NCBI GenBank assembly: GCA_025458365.1
Contig: JALOSP010000047.1
Span: forward strand, 1 to 7,993
Length of the DNA: 7,993 nt
Direction of reading: 5' to 3'
Origin: Hyphomonadaceae bacterium
GTDB taxonomy: Bacteria; Pseudomonadota; Alphaproteobacteria; Caulobacterales; Aquidulcibacteraceae
Positions within the stretch are counted from its first letter, which is position 1; every line of letters starts with the position of its first letter. Both the position numbers and the translations under genes were made by a program. Under the pieces are notes generated by a model. It saw nothing but the letters and a program-made list of their open reading frames with translations, was not told where the DNA came from and did no database searches. Below are positions 1 to 7,398 of the stretch, one piece after another.

Positions 1-777
1 CGCGCCATCAATCCTGATGACTGGCGTCACGAAACTGGTGGCTGACGAGATGAAGGCTTCGCTCGCTGCCTTGGCGTCTGCAACGCTGAACGTCCGTTCC
101 TCGACCTTGACTTGCAAGCTCTCGGCGATGGCCTTCACACTGGCCCGCGTGATGCCTGGAAGGATGTCATGGCCCAAGGGCCGGGTCACAAGCGTGCCGT
201 CAACGGTCACGATCCAGGCGTTCTGCGCGGTCGATTCGGTGATGAAGCCGTGCCGGTCCACCATCCAGGCATCGTGGGCCCCGGCGTCCAGCGCAGCCTG
301 CTTGGCCAGCGTGTTGGGCAGGAGGTTGACGGTCTTGATATCCACCCTGCCCCAGCGGTTGTCAGGCACGGTGATCACACTGATGCCGCGTGCAGCTGCC
401 GCATCCGGCCCGGCCCAGTCCTTGCGCCGAACGGTGACGATCATGTTGGGTGCAATGCCTTTTGGCGCCACATGGTCGCGCGGCGCGGTACCTCGCGAAA
501 TCTGCAGATAGACCAGCCCGTCACGCAACCGGTTGCGGCGGACAGTCTCGGCGACCACGGCCGCCACCCGGCCTCGCGGCACAGGGGCGGGAAACCCCAG
601 TTCGGCCTGGCTGCGGGCCAGTCTTTGATAATGGCCTTCCTCGTCAAGCAGACGGCCATCCCGCAAGGCCCAGACCTCATAGACCGCATCGCCAAACTGC
701 AGTCCGCGATCCTCGATGGCGATAGTGGCCTCGGCCAGCGGACAATAGCGGCCATTCACGTAAGCGATCCTGCTCAT
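1..777 (-). CDS. dat: D-amino-acid aminotransferase (PLP fold type IV), C-terminus cut off by the window edge
   Basis: Pyridoxal-phosphate aminotransferase of fold type IV, expected to interconvert D-alanine and 2-oxoglutarate with pyruvate and D-glutamate in the cytoplasm, supplying D-amino acids for peptidoglycan. The frame is open for 259 codons up to the window edge; the family is usually about 280-290 residues, so only the C-terminal tip is missing. It begins MSRIAYVNGRY and carries EDRGLQFGDAVYEV (residues 22-35). The PLP lysine is Lys148 in DIKTVNLL, and the conserved glutamate is Glu181 in ITESTAQNAW. The visible end, FISSATSFVTPVIRIDG, is typical of the family. The ATG overlaps the ntrX stop in an ATGA, and GAGGG lies 6 nt upstream, so it is probably translationally coupled to ntrX. 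A branched-chain aminotransferase or aminodeoxychorismate lyase has the same fold, but the DIKTVNLL and end motifs favour D-amino-acid aminotransferase. Confidence 0.93.
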   Translation of the reverse strand, partial: MSRIAYVNGRYCPLAEATIAIEDRGLQFGDAVYEVWALRDGRLLDEEGHYQRLARSQAELGFPAPVPRGRVAAVVAETVRRNRLRDGLVYLQISRGTAPRDHVAPKGIAPNMIVTVRRKDWAGPDAAAARGISVITVPDNRWGRVDIKTVNLLPNTLAKQAALDAGAHDAWMVDRHGFITESTAQNAWIVTVDGTLVTRPLGHDILPGITRASVKAIAESLQVKVEERTFSVADAKAASEAFISSATSFVTPVIRIDGA

Positions 778-2165
778 GCGGTGCCCTCGAACGTGCGCAG
801 GCCTTCGACCCCCAGTGACTTCAGCTTGCGGTGCAGGGCAGAGCGTTCCATGCCGATGAAGCTTGCCGTGCGCGAGATGTTGCCGCCAAACCGGGTGACC
901 TGAGCCGACAGATATTCCCGCTCGAACAGTTCGCGCGCCTCGCGCAAGGGCAAGGCGACCAGATGGTGCAGGCCGGTGCGCTCGGCCAATTCACCGACCC
1001 CTGCACCGTCCAGCGACAGGGCTTCGGTGGTGATCGGCTCTGCCGGGTTGCCGGGCGCGAGGATCAACATCCGCTCCACCAGATTGCGCAACTGACGCAC
1101 ATTGCCCGGCCATGGGGCTGCCTGCAAAGCGGCCATCGCCTCATCGGAAAACACCCGGCGCGGCACGCCGCTCGATTCAGAGATCCGGGTCACGAAATGT
1201 TCGACCAGCAAGGGCAGGTCGTCGCGACGCTCGGCCAGCGGCGGGGCGCGCAATGGCACCACATTGAGCCGGTGGAACAAGTCCTCGCGGAAGCCGCCAG
1301 CCTGGATCAGGTCGCGCAGATCGCGACCGGTGGAGCTGATCACCCGGACATCGACTTCCACCGCACTGGTGCCGCCCAAACGGCGGAACCGCTGATCAAC
1401 CAGCACTCGGAGGATCTTGGTCTGGGTGTCGAGCGGCATTTCGGCCACTTCGTCCAACAGCAAGGTGCCATTGTGCGCCCGTTCAAACACGCCCAGCTTG
1501 GTCGGGCGCCCGTCCGGGGCCTCTTCGCCGAACAGCTCGCTTTCCATCCGCTCAGGCGCGATACCGGCGGCTGCGATCACCACGAACGGATTGTCCGCAC
1601 GGGCAGACTGGGCATGCAACATCCGGGCGATCACTTCCTTGCCCGACCCGGCCGGACCATGGATCATGACCCGGCTGTTCATGGGCGCGACCTTCTCGAT
1701 CTGTGCCCTCAGATAGGTCATGGCGGCACTGGTGCCGATCATCTCGTCATCGGCGACCATCCGCTGGCGCAACCGCTGGTTTTCACGCCGCAAGCGCGAC
1801 AGCTCCAGCGCCCTCTGGATCAGCATCAAGAGCCTTTCGGACTTGAACGGCTTTTCAAGGAAATCATAGGCTCCGCGCTTGAGCGCGGTCACCGCAGTCT
1901 CGATGGTGCCATGACCAGAGATCAGGATGACCGGAATCATGTCAACCATGCCTTGCAGGACGCCCAGGATTTCCAGCCCGACCAGCCTCGACCCCTGCAG
2001 CCAGACATCCAGCAGAACGAGGTCGGGCTTGCGTGCACGAATGGCGTCCAGCGCAGCATCGGCACTGTCGGCACTCCGCACGACATAACCCTCATCTTCG
2101 AGGATACCGCCAATCAGCTCGCGGATATCGGCTTCGTCATCGACGATCAGCACTTCAGCCGTCAT
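774..2165 (-). CDS. ntrX: NtrX response regulator (NtrC-family, AAA+ and Fis-type HTH), lacking GAFTGA
   Basis: Response regulator of the NtrY-NtrX pair, 463 residues, normal for the family. The receiver domain (about 1-120) has acidic residues Asp9/Asp10, phosphoacceptor Asp53 in the NtrX-typical LDVWLQGSRLVGLEIL, Ser83 and Lys105. The AAA+ domain (about 140-365) has Walker A GPAGSGKE (170-177), Walker B LLLDE (235-239), the GGFREDLFHRLNV arginine-finger region and WPGNVRQL. The C-terminal Fis-type helix-turn-helix is GGNISRTASFIGMERSALHRKL (about 427-448). The sigma-54 contact motif GAFTGA is absent: after ELFGEE the loop reads APDGRPTKLGVFERA. This is seen in other alphaproteobacterial NtrX proteins, which are thought to act with sigma-70 polymerase. 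The start overlaps the ntrY stop in an ATGA and is preceded by GAGGAG at 8 nt; the stop overlaps the next gene in the same way. Confidence 0.96.
   Translation of the reverse strand: MTAEVLIVDDEADIRELIGGILEDEGYVVRSADSADAALDAIRARKPDLVLLDVWLQGSRLVGLEILGVLQGMVDMIPVILISGHGTIETAVTALKRGAYDFLEKPFKSERLLMLIQRALELSRLRRENQRLRQRMVADDEMIGTSAAMTYLRAQIEKVAPMNSRVMIHGPAGSGKEVIARMLHAQSARADNPFVVIAAAGIAPERMESELFGEEAPDGRPTKLGVFERAHNGTLLLDEVAEMPLDTQTKILRVLVDQRFRRLGGTSAVEVDVRVISSTGRDLRDLIQAGGFREDLFHRLNVVPLRAPPLAERRDDLPLLVEHFVTRISESSGVPRRVFSDEAMAALQAAPWPGNVRQLRNLVERMLILAPGNPAEPITTEALSLDGAGVGELAERTGLHHLVALPLREARELFEREYLSAQVTRFGGNISRTASFIGMERSALHRKLKSLGVEGLRTFEGTA
784..788 (-). promoter_or_regulatory. Ribosome binding site of dat inside the end of ntrX
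   Basis: GAGGG on the minus strand lies 6 nt before the aminotransferase ATG, within the last ntrX codons. It supports the start that overlaps the ntrX stop in ATGA. Confidence 0.75.
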
Positions 2166-4588
2166 GCGGCAGTCTCCTCTGGGGTGTTGGCTTGAACTTT
2201 GGCACCGGCGCCATGCAGGGGCAGGCGCAACTGGACGCAGGCACCGCGCCTGCCGTCCGTGCGATCATCCAGATCGATGGCTCCATGGTGTTCCTCCATG
2301 ATCCGTGACACGATCGCGAGCCCCAGACCGGTGCCTTTCGAACGCGTCGTGACATAGGGTTCGAGAAGCTGGCGCCTGTCGCTGTCGGGCAGGCCGATCC
2401 CGTTGTCGATGATCGCAATGTGAGCGTCACGCGCATCAAGCCACATCGACACGTGGACTTCCCCGCGGAACGCGGACTCTCCTGCTGTTGACGCGGCCAC
2501 CTGTGAGACCGATTCGGCGGCATTCTTCAGCAAGTTGGCCAGCGCCTGGGCAATCAGACGCTGATCCATGGCCACGGTCACCATCTCGGGCGGGGTGTCT
2601 GCTGTCACCTCGATATCGGGGCTGGCGATGCGTTGGGTAAAGCAGGCCTGCCGGACCAGCTCGGCGAGATCAGAGGGCTCGAACCGTGGGGTCGGCATCC
2701 GGGCAAAGGCGGAAAACTCGTCAACCATCCGCCCGATATCGGTCACCTGCCGGACGATGGTATCGGTCATTTTTTCAAAGGTCGCCCGATCCTCGCCAGC
2801 GATCGCCGCATATTTGCGGCGCAGACGCTCGGCCGACAGCTGGATCGGGGTCAGAGGGTTCTTGATCTCGTGGGCGATCCGCCGCGCCACATCCTTCCAG
2901 GCGGCCTGACGCTGGGCGGCAAACAAGGTCGAGACGTCATCGAATGTCACAACCAGATCATCGCCTGCATAGGTCGCGCGCACGTCAAACACCCGCTCGA
3001 CCCCGCCGCTTGTCCGCTGGACCTGCTTCTGGGCGGGCAAACCGGGTCTGGCCTGCGCGATGACCAGCGCAAATTCCGGCGCCACCCGGTCAAGCCCCAA
3101 TGAGCGCAGGTGCTCGGGCGCCTCGCCCAGCAAGGCAGCCGCCGACCCGTTCATGGCCTTGATGCTCCCATCCTCGCCCAGGCTGACAATCCCGGCCCCG
3201 ACACCGTCCAGCACCGCTTCGATGAATGCTGACCGCTCTTCGGCTTCGGTTCGTGCATCAAGAAGTTCATCCTGTTGCGATTTGATTTCGGTGGTCATCC
3301 GGTTGAACGCATTGGCCAGGACCGAGATTTCGTCAAACCCGGTGTCTGGTTTGACCTGCACGCTCAAGTCGCCTTCACCCACCCGCTCGGCAGCGGCTGC
3401 CAGTGTACCGATGGGAGACGAAATCCGGGTTGCCAGCGTCAGGCCGAGCCAGGCTGCCCCCAGCATAACCTGGGCAATGATCTGGCTGTAGGCCAGCAGA
3501 AAGAATTGTTGGACGGCCCCCTGCCGCTGCTCGATCCGGCGATAGGCGCTGATCGACTGGGCGGCCCGCTCGAGCAGTGCCACCTGATCCTCTTCCGGCA
3601 GCCGTGTGACCGAAAGATAGGTGTCGGGGTAGCTCTCGAGCTTGAACAGGCCATGGACCACGGCCCGCTCATCGAACCTGACGGCGACGTCGCCACGCCC
3701 GGCCGTGTTGAACGCATCCAGGCTTGGCATCACAAAATCGGGTGCGCCTTCCGGCCGCACGACCTGCTCGACAATGGTGCCGTCGCGACGCAGCAAGGTC
3801 GCCGACACAAATCCGCGCCGTCCGGCCTGGGAGGCCAGATAGGCACGGTATGCCGAGCGATTCTGCCGCAATTGCACCACGGCAGCGTTCAGGTCTTCAG
3901 CCATGGGAAGGAGATCGGCCCGCACAGCCTGCGCCGAGCGTTCGATCTCCCGGTCACCGGCTGCCGAGGTGATATCGATGGCAGCCCTGATCGGTGCCGA
4001 AAACCAGGCCTGCGTCGCCTGGGCATTGGTGATGCCGGTGATCAAAAGGACAAGACCGGCAGGAAACACCGCCACCGCAGCCAGAAGCACGGCCAGCCGG
4101 ACATGAAGCCGGGCGCCGGACTGGTCATTGCGGCGGGCCCGCATGACAAATCTGATCCGGTGCCACACGACATAGCCGAGGAACCCGATCAGCCCCAGAT
4201 TGGCCCACAGCACGATGCCGATCCAATTGGCGCCGGGTGTCAGGACCTGTCGGCCCGAGACCGTATAGAACAGCGAGAAGAAGGTGATCCCGAGAGACAC
4301 CGCAAAAACCGCCACATGGAAACCGCGCGACTTTGGCAACTCTTCGCCAATGCCAGCCGGGTCGCCCACTGCAACACCGGCAGCCCTCGCCTGACGCCCG
4401 CCGCCATCCAGGCCCGCAACACCCGGCCTCGTGCGCGCTTCATTTCCATTGAAAGGAAGTGGCGTAGCGGATTCTTGATCTTGAGCAGATTTCAAGCGTT
4501 CAGATGATTCCATCTGAACAAAATCTGCTGCCGCCGCAGACTGCACCCGTGCGCGCTTTTGACCAAGGAAGGTGCCGAAGACCGCCAT
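2162..4588 (-). CDS. ntrY: NtrY membrane-bound sensor histidine kinase
   Basis: Sensor kinase expected to phosphorylate NtrX. From the chosen ATG it has 808 residues. Three hydrophobic segments lie at about 89-109, 122-142 and 164-187, followed by a periplasmic domain (about 188-362) and a fourth transmembrane segment (about 363-386). Then come HAMP (about 388-440), PAS (about 448-560), the H-box ARRIAHEIKNPLTPIQLSAE with His573, N-box LANLLKNAAES (683-693), G1 IIDNGIGLP (726-734) and G2 GTGLGLAIV. The kinase core looks complete. The start is uncertain: TTG at 4624 (820 aa), ATG at 4588 (808 aa) and ATG at 4513 (783 aa) all lack a good Shine-Dalgarno. I chose 4588 because the codons just after it have the GC-rich third positions of the rest of the gene. 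The roughly 88 residues before the first transmembrane segment are longer than usual and include an AT-rich palindromic patch. The stop overlaps the ntrX start by 4 bp. Confidence 0.9.
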   Translation of the reverse strand: MAVFGTFLGQKRARVQSAAAADFVQMESSERLKSAQDQESATPLPFNGNEARTRPGVAGLDGGGRQARAAGVAVGDPAGIGEELPKSRGFHVAVFAVSLGITFFSLFYTVSGRQVLTPGANWIGIVLWANLGLIGFLGYVVWHRIRFVMRARRNDQSGARLHVRLAVLLAAVAVFPAGLVLLITGITNAQATQAWFSAPIRAAIDITSAAGDREIERSAQAVRADLLPMAEDLNAAVVQLRQNRSAYRAYLASQAGRRGFVSATLLRRDGTIVEQVVRPEGAPDFVMPSLDAFNTAGRGDVAVRFDERAVVHGLFKLESYPDTYLSVTRLPEEDQVALLERAAQSISAYRRIEQRQGAVQQFFLLAYSQIIAQVMLGAAWLGLTLATRISSPIGTLAAAAERVGEGDLSVQVKPDTGFDEISVLANAFNRMTTEIKSQQDELLDARTEAEERSAFIEAVLDGVGAGIVSLGEDGSIKAMNGSAAALLGEAPEHLRSLGLDRVAPEFALVIAQARPGLPAQKQVQRTSGGVERVFDVRATYAGDDLVVTFDDVSTLFAAQRQAAWKDVARRIAHEIKNPLTPIQLSAERLRRKYAAIAGEDRATFEKMTDTIVRQVTDIGRMVDEFSAFARMPTPRFEPSDLAELVRQACFTQRIASPDIEVTADTPPEMVTVAMDQRLIAQALANLLKNAAESVSQVAASTAGESAFRGEVHVSMWLDARDAHIAIIDNGIGLPDSDRRQLLEPYVTTRSKGTGLGLAIVSRIMEEHHGAIDLDDRTDGRRGACVQLRLPLHGAGAKVQANTPEETAA
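2174..2179 (-). promoter_or_regulatory. Ribosome binding site of ntrX inside the end of ntrY
   Basis: GAGGAG on the minus strand lies 8 nt before the ntrX ATG and is itself formed by two Glu codons near the ntrY C-terminus. With the ATGA overlap it supports coupled translation of NtrY and NtrX. Confidence 0.8.
4484..4529. repeat. Nested inverted repeat (possible dispersed palindromic element) in the 5' part of ntrY
   Basis: The outer arms AGCAGATTT (4484-4492) and AAATCTGCT (4521-4529) are perfect reverse complements. The inner arms GTTCAGATG (4498-4506) and CATCTGAAC (4511-4519) are also perfect, around a 4-nt loop ATTC. The result is an 18-bp stem with one asymmetric internal loop (5 nt on one side, 1 nt on the other). 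It sits in an AT-rich patch: 4441-4530 is about 42% G+C by hand count, clearly below the rest of the window. With the chosen ntrY start it is coding (about residues 20-35, including MESSERLKSAQ). If ntrY starts further downstream, it lies in the ntrC-ntrY leader. Its build suggests a dispersed palindromic repeat or an mRNA hairpin; which one is inference. Confidence 0.8.
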
Positions 4589-4670
4589 GGCGAGGCTCTG
4601 ACCATAGTTGTGCCAGAAATGCAACAGTGTTGTCGCTGCGCACCACTCAAGGCGTGAGGTTGTCGCCGTT

Positions 4671-6071
4671 TCAGGCTTTGAGGTCGCCCGGATCGATATC
4701 GAGTGACTGCAGCCGCTTGCGCAATGTGTTGCGGTTCAGACCGAGGATTTCGGCGGCCTTGATCTGGTTGCCACGTGTTTCGGCCAGGGTCAGCTCGAAC
4801 AAGGGCCGTTCGAAAGCGGCCAGAACAGTCTCGTAGAGTTCGTGCATCGCGCCGGACTCGGACCGCAGCCGGACGAACATGGCACGCAGCGCCGCCCGGG
4901 CAACAGTCTCAAGATCATCATTGTCGTCCAGCGCCACATCAGCGGGCGCCGGGCGCACCTCGCGCGAAAGCTCCGAGCGCACGGCATCGGCATCGATGAT
5001 CGCATCGGGATGCAATGCCGCCAGACGCGACACCAGATTTTCCAGCTCGCGCACATTGCCCGGCCACGACCAGCCTGCCAGCACGTCGGCAGCCGCCTTG
5101 TCCAGCATCCGTTCGGGCAGACCGCGCCCCACCGCGCGCGACAGGAAGGTACGCGCCAGGTCGGGGATATCATCGCGACGGTCGCGCAATGGGGGTACTT
5201 CGATAGTGACCACGTTCAGCCTGTAGAACAGGTCTTCCCGGAACAGGCCGTGAGCCACCATCGCCTTCAGGTCTCGGTCTGCTGTTGCCACAATGCGCAC
5301 ATTGCCGAGGCTGGCGCCATCCGACAGCAGCCGCGCCAGTCTCGCCTGGGTTGCCAGACTGCAATCGGCGAGCCCGTCCAGCAACAATGTACCACCACGC
5401 ACTGCGCCCAGCATCCCGCCGTTCTCGTCACGTCCGTGCATGGCGGCATCGAGTTCGGCAGGCTCAAGAGAGGCCAGCCCAAGCCGGACAAAGGGTTCGG
5501 TCCTGCGGCGGCTGAAGTCGTGGACCGAGCGTGCCACCAGCGCCTTGCCCACACCACTTTCACCCTGGATCAGGACGGTCAGATCCGATCCGGCCACACG
5601 GGACAGGATCCGGTACACCTCCTGCATGGCTGGCGAGCGTCCCACCAGCGGCAGCTTTTCATCCTTTTCGGCTTTTCTCTGCTTGGCAGCCGCCGAATAG
5701 TCCTTGCGCCCATCCAATGCCTTTCGGATGGTGGAGATCATCACATCCAGATCAAACGGCTTGGGCAGATATTCATAGGCGCCCTTCTCGGCTGCCGCGA
5801 TGGCCGTCAGCACGGTGTTCTGGGCGCTCATCACGATGATCGGCAGCGTTGGCCGGTCCATACGCATGCGGGGCAGGAAATCGAACACGCTGCCGTCGGG
5901 CATCATCACATCGGTCAGGACGAGGTCACCCTCGCCTTCCTTCACCCATTTCCACAAGGTGGACGCGTTGCTGGTCGCGCGCACCTGATAGCCGTCGCGG
6001 GCCAGCGCTTGCGACAGCACGAGGCGGATCGAGGCATCATCGTCAGCGATCAGGATACTGTGTTTGGACAT
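4671..6071 (-). CDS. ntrC: NtrC-type response regulator with degenerate AAA+ domain (no GAFTGA, no Walker B glutamate)
   Basis: Partner of NtrB in nitrogen control, 466 residues. The receiver (about 1-120) is intact: Asp11/Asp12, phosphoacceptor Asp54 in LVLTDVMMPDGSVFDFLP, Ser82 and Lys104. The AAA+ domain (about 140-350) keeps Walker A as GESGVGKA (170-177), VRIVATADRDL, the arginine-finger region GLFREDLFYRLNV and WPGNVREL (336-343). However, the region between the two Walker motifs is eroded: ELFGHEKGAFTGA is replaced by AAMHGRDENGGMLGA, about 9 residues are missing, and Walker B reads TLLLDG (228-233) instead of DE. The C-terminal helix-turn-helix GNQIKAAEILGLNRNTLRKRL (434-454) is well preserved. 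It is therefore probably a phospho-responsive DNA-binding regulator working without sigma-54, as known for Rhodobacter capsulatus NtrC. ntrB ends 23 bp upstream; a weak AGAAG lies 5 nt before the ATG. Confidence 0.94.
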   Translation of the reverse strand: MSKHSILIADDDASIRLVLSQALARDGYQVRATSNASTLWKWVKEGEGDLVLTDVMMPDGSVFDFLPRMRMDRPTLPIIVMSAQNTVLTAIAAAEKGAYEYLPKPFDLDVMISTIRKALDGRKDYSAAAKQRKAEKDEKLPLVGRSPAMQEVYRILSRVAGSDLTVLIQGESGVGKALVARSVHDFSRRRTEPFVRLGLASLEPAELDAAMHGRDENGGMLGAVRGGTLLLDGLADCSLATQARLARLLSDGASLGNVRIVATADRDLKAMVAHGLFREDLFYRLNVVTIEVPPLRDRRDDIPDLARTFLSRAVGRGLPERMLDKAAADVLAGWSWPGNVRELENLVSRLAALHPDAIIDADAVRSELSREVRPAPADVALDDNDDLETVARAALRAMFVRLRSESGAMHELYETVLAAFERPLFELTLAETRGNQIKAAEILGLNRNTLRKRLQSLDIDPGDLKA

Positions 6072-6094
6072 CTGGGCTTCTATCTTTCTGTGCG

Positions 6095-7216
6095 TCAGCC
6101 GTGACCGTGCGCCGGGCTGGCGGGAAGCCGCACCCTGAACACGGTCCGACCGGGACTTGATTCAAAATCCACCAGGCCGCCATGGGCGGTCACGATTTTC
6201 TGCACGAGCGGCAGCCCAAGCCCGTTGCCCCCTGCCTTGGTCGTCACGAAGGGTTCGAACAGGCTGGCCATCACCTCGCCGGGAACGCCCGTGCCATTGT
6301 CGCAAAATGCCACCTCGATGGGCAGGTCGCGTTGCCCGCCGCCCGGTCCGCGAACCCGCAAGCCGTGACGAAAGGCACTGGAGATCACAACCTCACCCTC
6401 CTCGCCCCTCGCCAACGCCGCCTCTGCGGCATTCTTGGCCAGATTGAGGAACACCTGCACCAATTGGTCACTGTCGCCGCTGATCTCTGGCAGGGACGGG
6501 TCGAAATCGCGGCGCACGCTGACCGCACCAAACCCGGTGTCTGCCATCACCGCGACCCGCTCGAGCAACTCGTGGATGTTGAGGTGGGAGAAATCCAGCG
6601 GCACATCCATGCCGAAGCTTTCCATCCGGTCGATCAGGCGGCTGATCCGGTCGGTCTCGGCAATGATCAGTTCGGCAAGCGCTGCACCATTGTCATCCAG
6701 ATCATGGTGCAAGAGCTGGGCAGCGCCGCGAATCCCGGCCAGCGGGTTCTTCACTTCATGAGCGAGCGTGCGCCCCATCGCCGCCATCGACCGGAAGCCC
6801 GTGGGATCGCCCACCTGACCCTCCAGATCGCGCCCTTTCAGCCTCGGGCGCAACATGATCGAAATCGAGCCATCCTCATCGTGCGCTGCAACCACAACAT
6901 CGGCGTGAAATGGCGGAAACCCGAAGCCTTCCAACGGCACATCGCGCGCGTTCAGGGTCTGCGCCTCTCCAGACACCCGCGCCACCAGATCCAGCAAAAC
7001 CGAGTCGCGCTTGACGATGGCGTCAAGCCGCGACCGCTCCAGGACCTTCTGGGAACGCATGAAGGCGTCCTGGGCAGCAGGGTTGGCAAAGTGGATCGTA
7101 GTATCGGGCCGAACGATGAGTGCTGGAAGCGGCAGCACGTCCAGCATAGCCAGCGCGGACGCAGCGCGCTCTGCCGCTCTTGCGGCAGCCGGAGAAATGT
7201 CGGCCACACCATTCAT
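6095..7216 (-). CDS. ntrB: NtrB nitrogen-regulation sensor histidine kinase/phosphatase
   Basis: Soluble two-component kinase that sets NtrC phosphorylation according to nitrogen status, normally under PII control. It has 373 residues from the chosen ATG and no transmembrane segment. An N-terminal PAS domain (about 25-115, with LDVLPLPALIVRPDTTIHFANPAA) is followed by the H-box GRTLAHEVKNPLAGIRGAAQLL (about 148-169) with His153. Next come N-box NLAKNAAEA (258-266), G1 DNGTGVP (306-312), EPFVTTKAGGNGLGLPLV and a typical C-terminal GRTVFRVRLP. AGGAG lies 8 nt before this ATG. In-frame starts at 7234 (ATG) and 7261 (GTG) would add 6 or 15 residues but have poorer ribosome-binding context. It is the first gene of the minus-strand cluster, so its promoter should lie in the divergent region upstream. 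Confidence 0.96.
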   Translation of the reverse strand: MNGVADISPAAARAAERAASALAMLDVLPLPALIVRPDTTIHFANPAAQDAFMRSQKVLERSRLDAIVKRDSVLLDLVARVSGEAQTLNARDVPLEGFGFPPFHADVVVAAHDEDGSISIMLRPRLKGRDLEGQVGDPTGFRSMAAMGRTLAHEVKNPLAGIRGAAQLLHHDLDDNGAALAELIIAETDRISRLIDRMESFGMDVPLDFSHLNIHELLERVAVMADTGFGAVSVRRDFDPSLPEISGDSDQLVQVFLNLAKNAAEAALARGEEGEVVISSAFRHGLRVRGPGGGQRDLPIEVAFCDNGTGVPGEVMASLFEPFVTTKAGGNGLGLPLVQKIVTAHGGLVDFESSPGRTVFRVRLPASPAHGHG

Positions 7217-7224
7217 CCTGCGAA

Positions 7225-7229
7225 CTCCT
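7225..7229 (-). promoter_or_regulatory. Ribosome binding site of ntrB
   Basis: On the minus strand AGGAG lies 8 nt before the ATG at 7216. It decides this start over the in-frame ATG at 7234 and GTG at 7261. Confidence 0.8.
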
Positions 7230-7398
7230 ATCATTCCGCGCCCAAAAGACAGGCAGAACACCCGGCGAGCCAGAGCAGCTCGTGCACCATGCCCTTAAAT
7301 CAGGCAGCATTGCACAGAATGTATGCGCTCGAGAAGGCGATCTTGCTGCCAACCACATCACGACCTGCTTGCGCCTGCTCACTGTCCGGGCCACACCA

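Noticed and set aside
112..903. A 263-codon plus-strand open frame across the aminotransferase and ntrX ends
   Set aside because: It covers two conserved minus-strand genes and their overlap, and it has no motif of its own.
831..2195. A 454-codon plus-strand open frame opposite ntrX
   Set aside because: It is the antisense of a clearly conserved gene in GC-rich DNA. Its translation shows no domain and is rich in Gln, His and Arg, as such shadows usually are.
3275..4507. A 410-codon plus-strand open frame opposite ntrY
   Set aside because: It is an antisense shadow of the kinase gene with no recognisable motif.
4625..4670. Possible terminator between ntrC and ntrY
   Set aside because: No GC stem followed by a T-run is visible in this short gap. 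The nearby strong hairpin (4484-4529) also lacks a T-tract after it in the minus direction.
4842..6104. A 420-codon plus-strand open frame opposite ntrC
   Set aside because: It has the same antisense character, and the minus strand holds the full NtrC protein.
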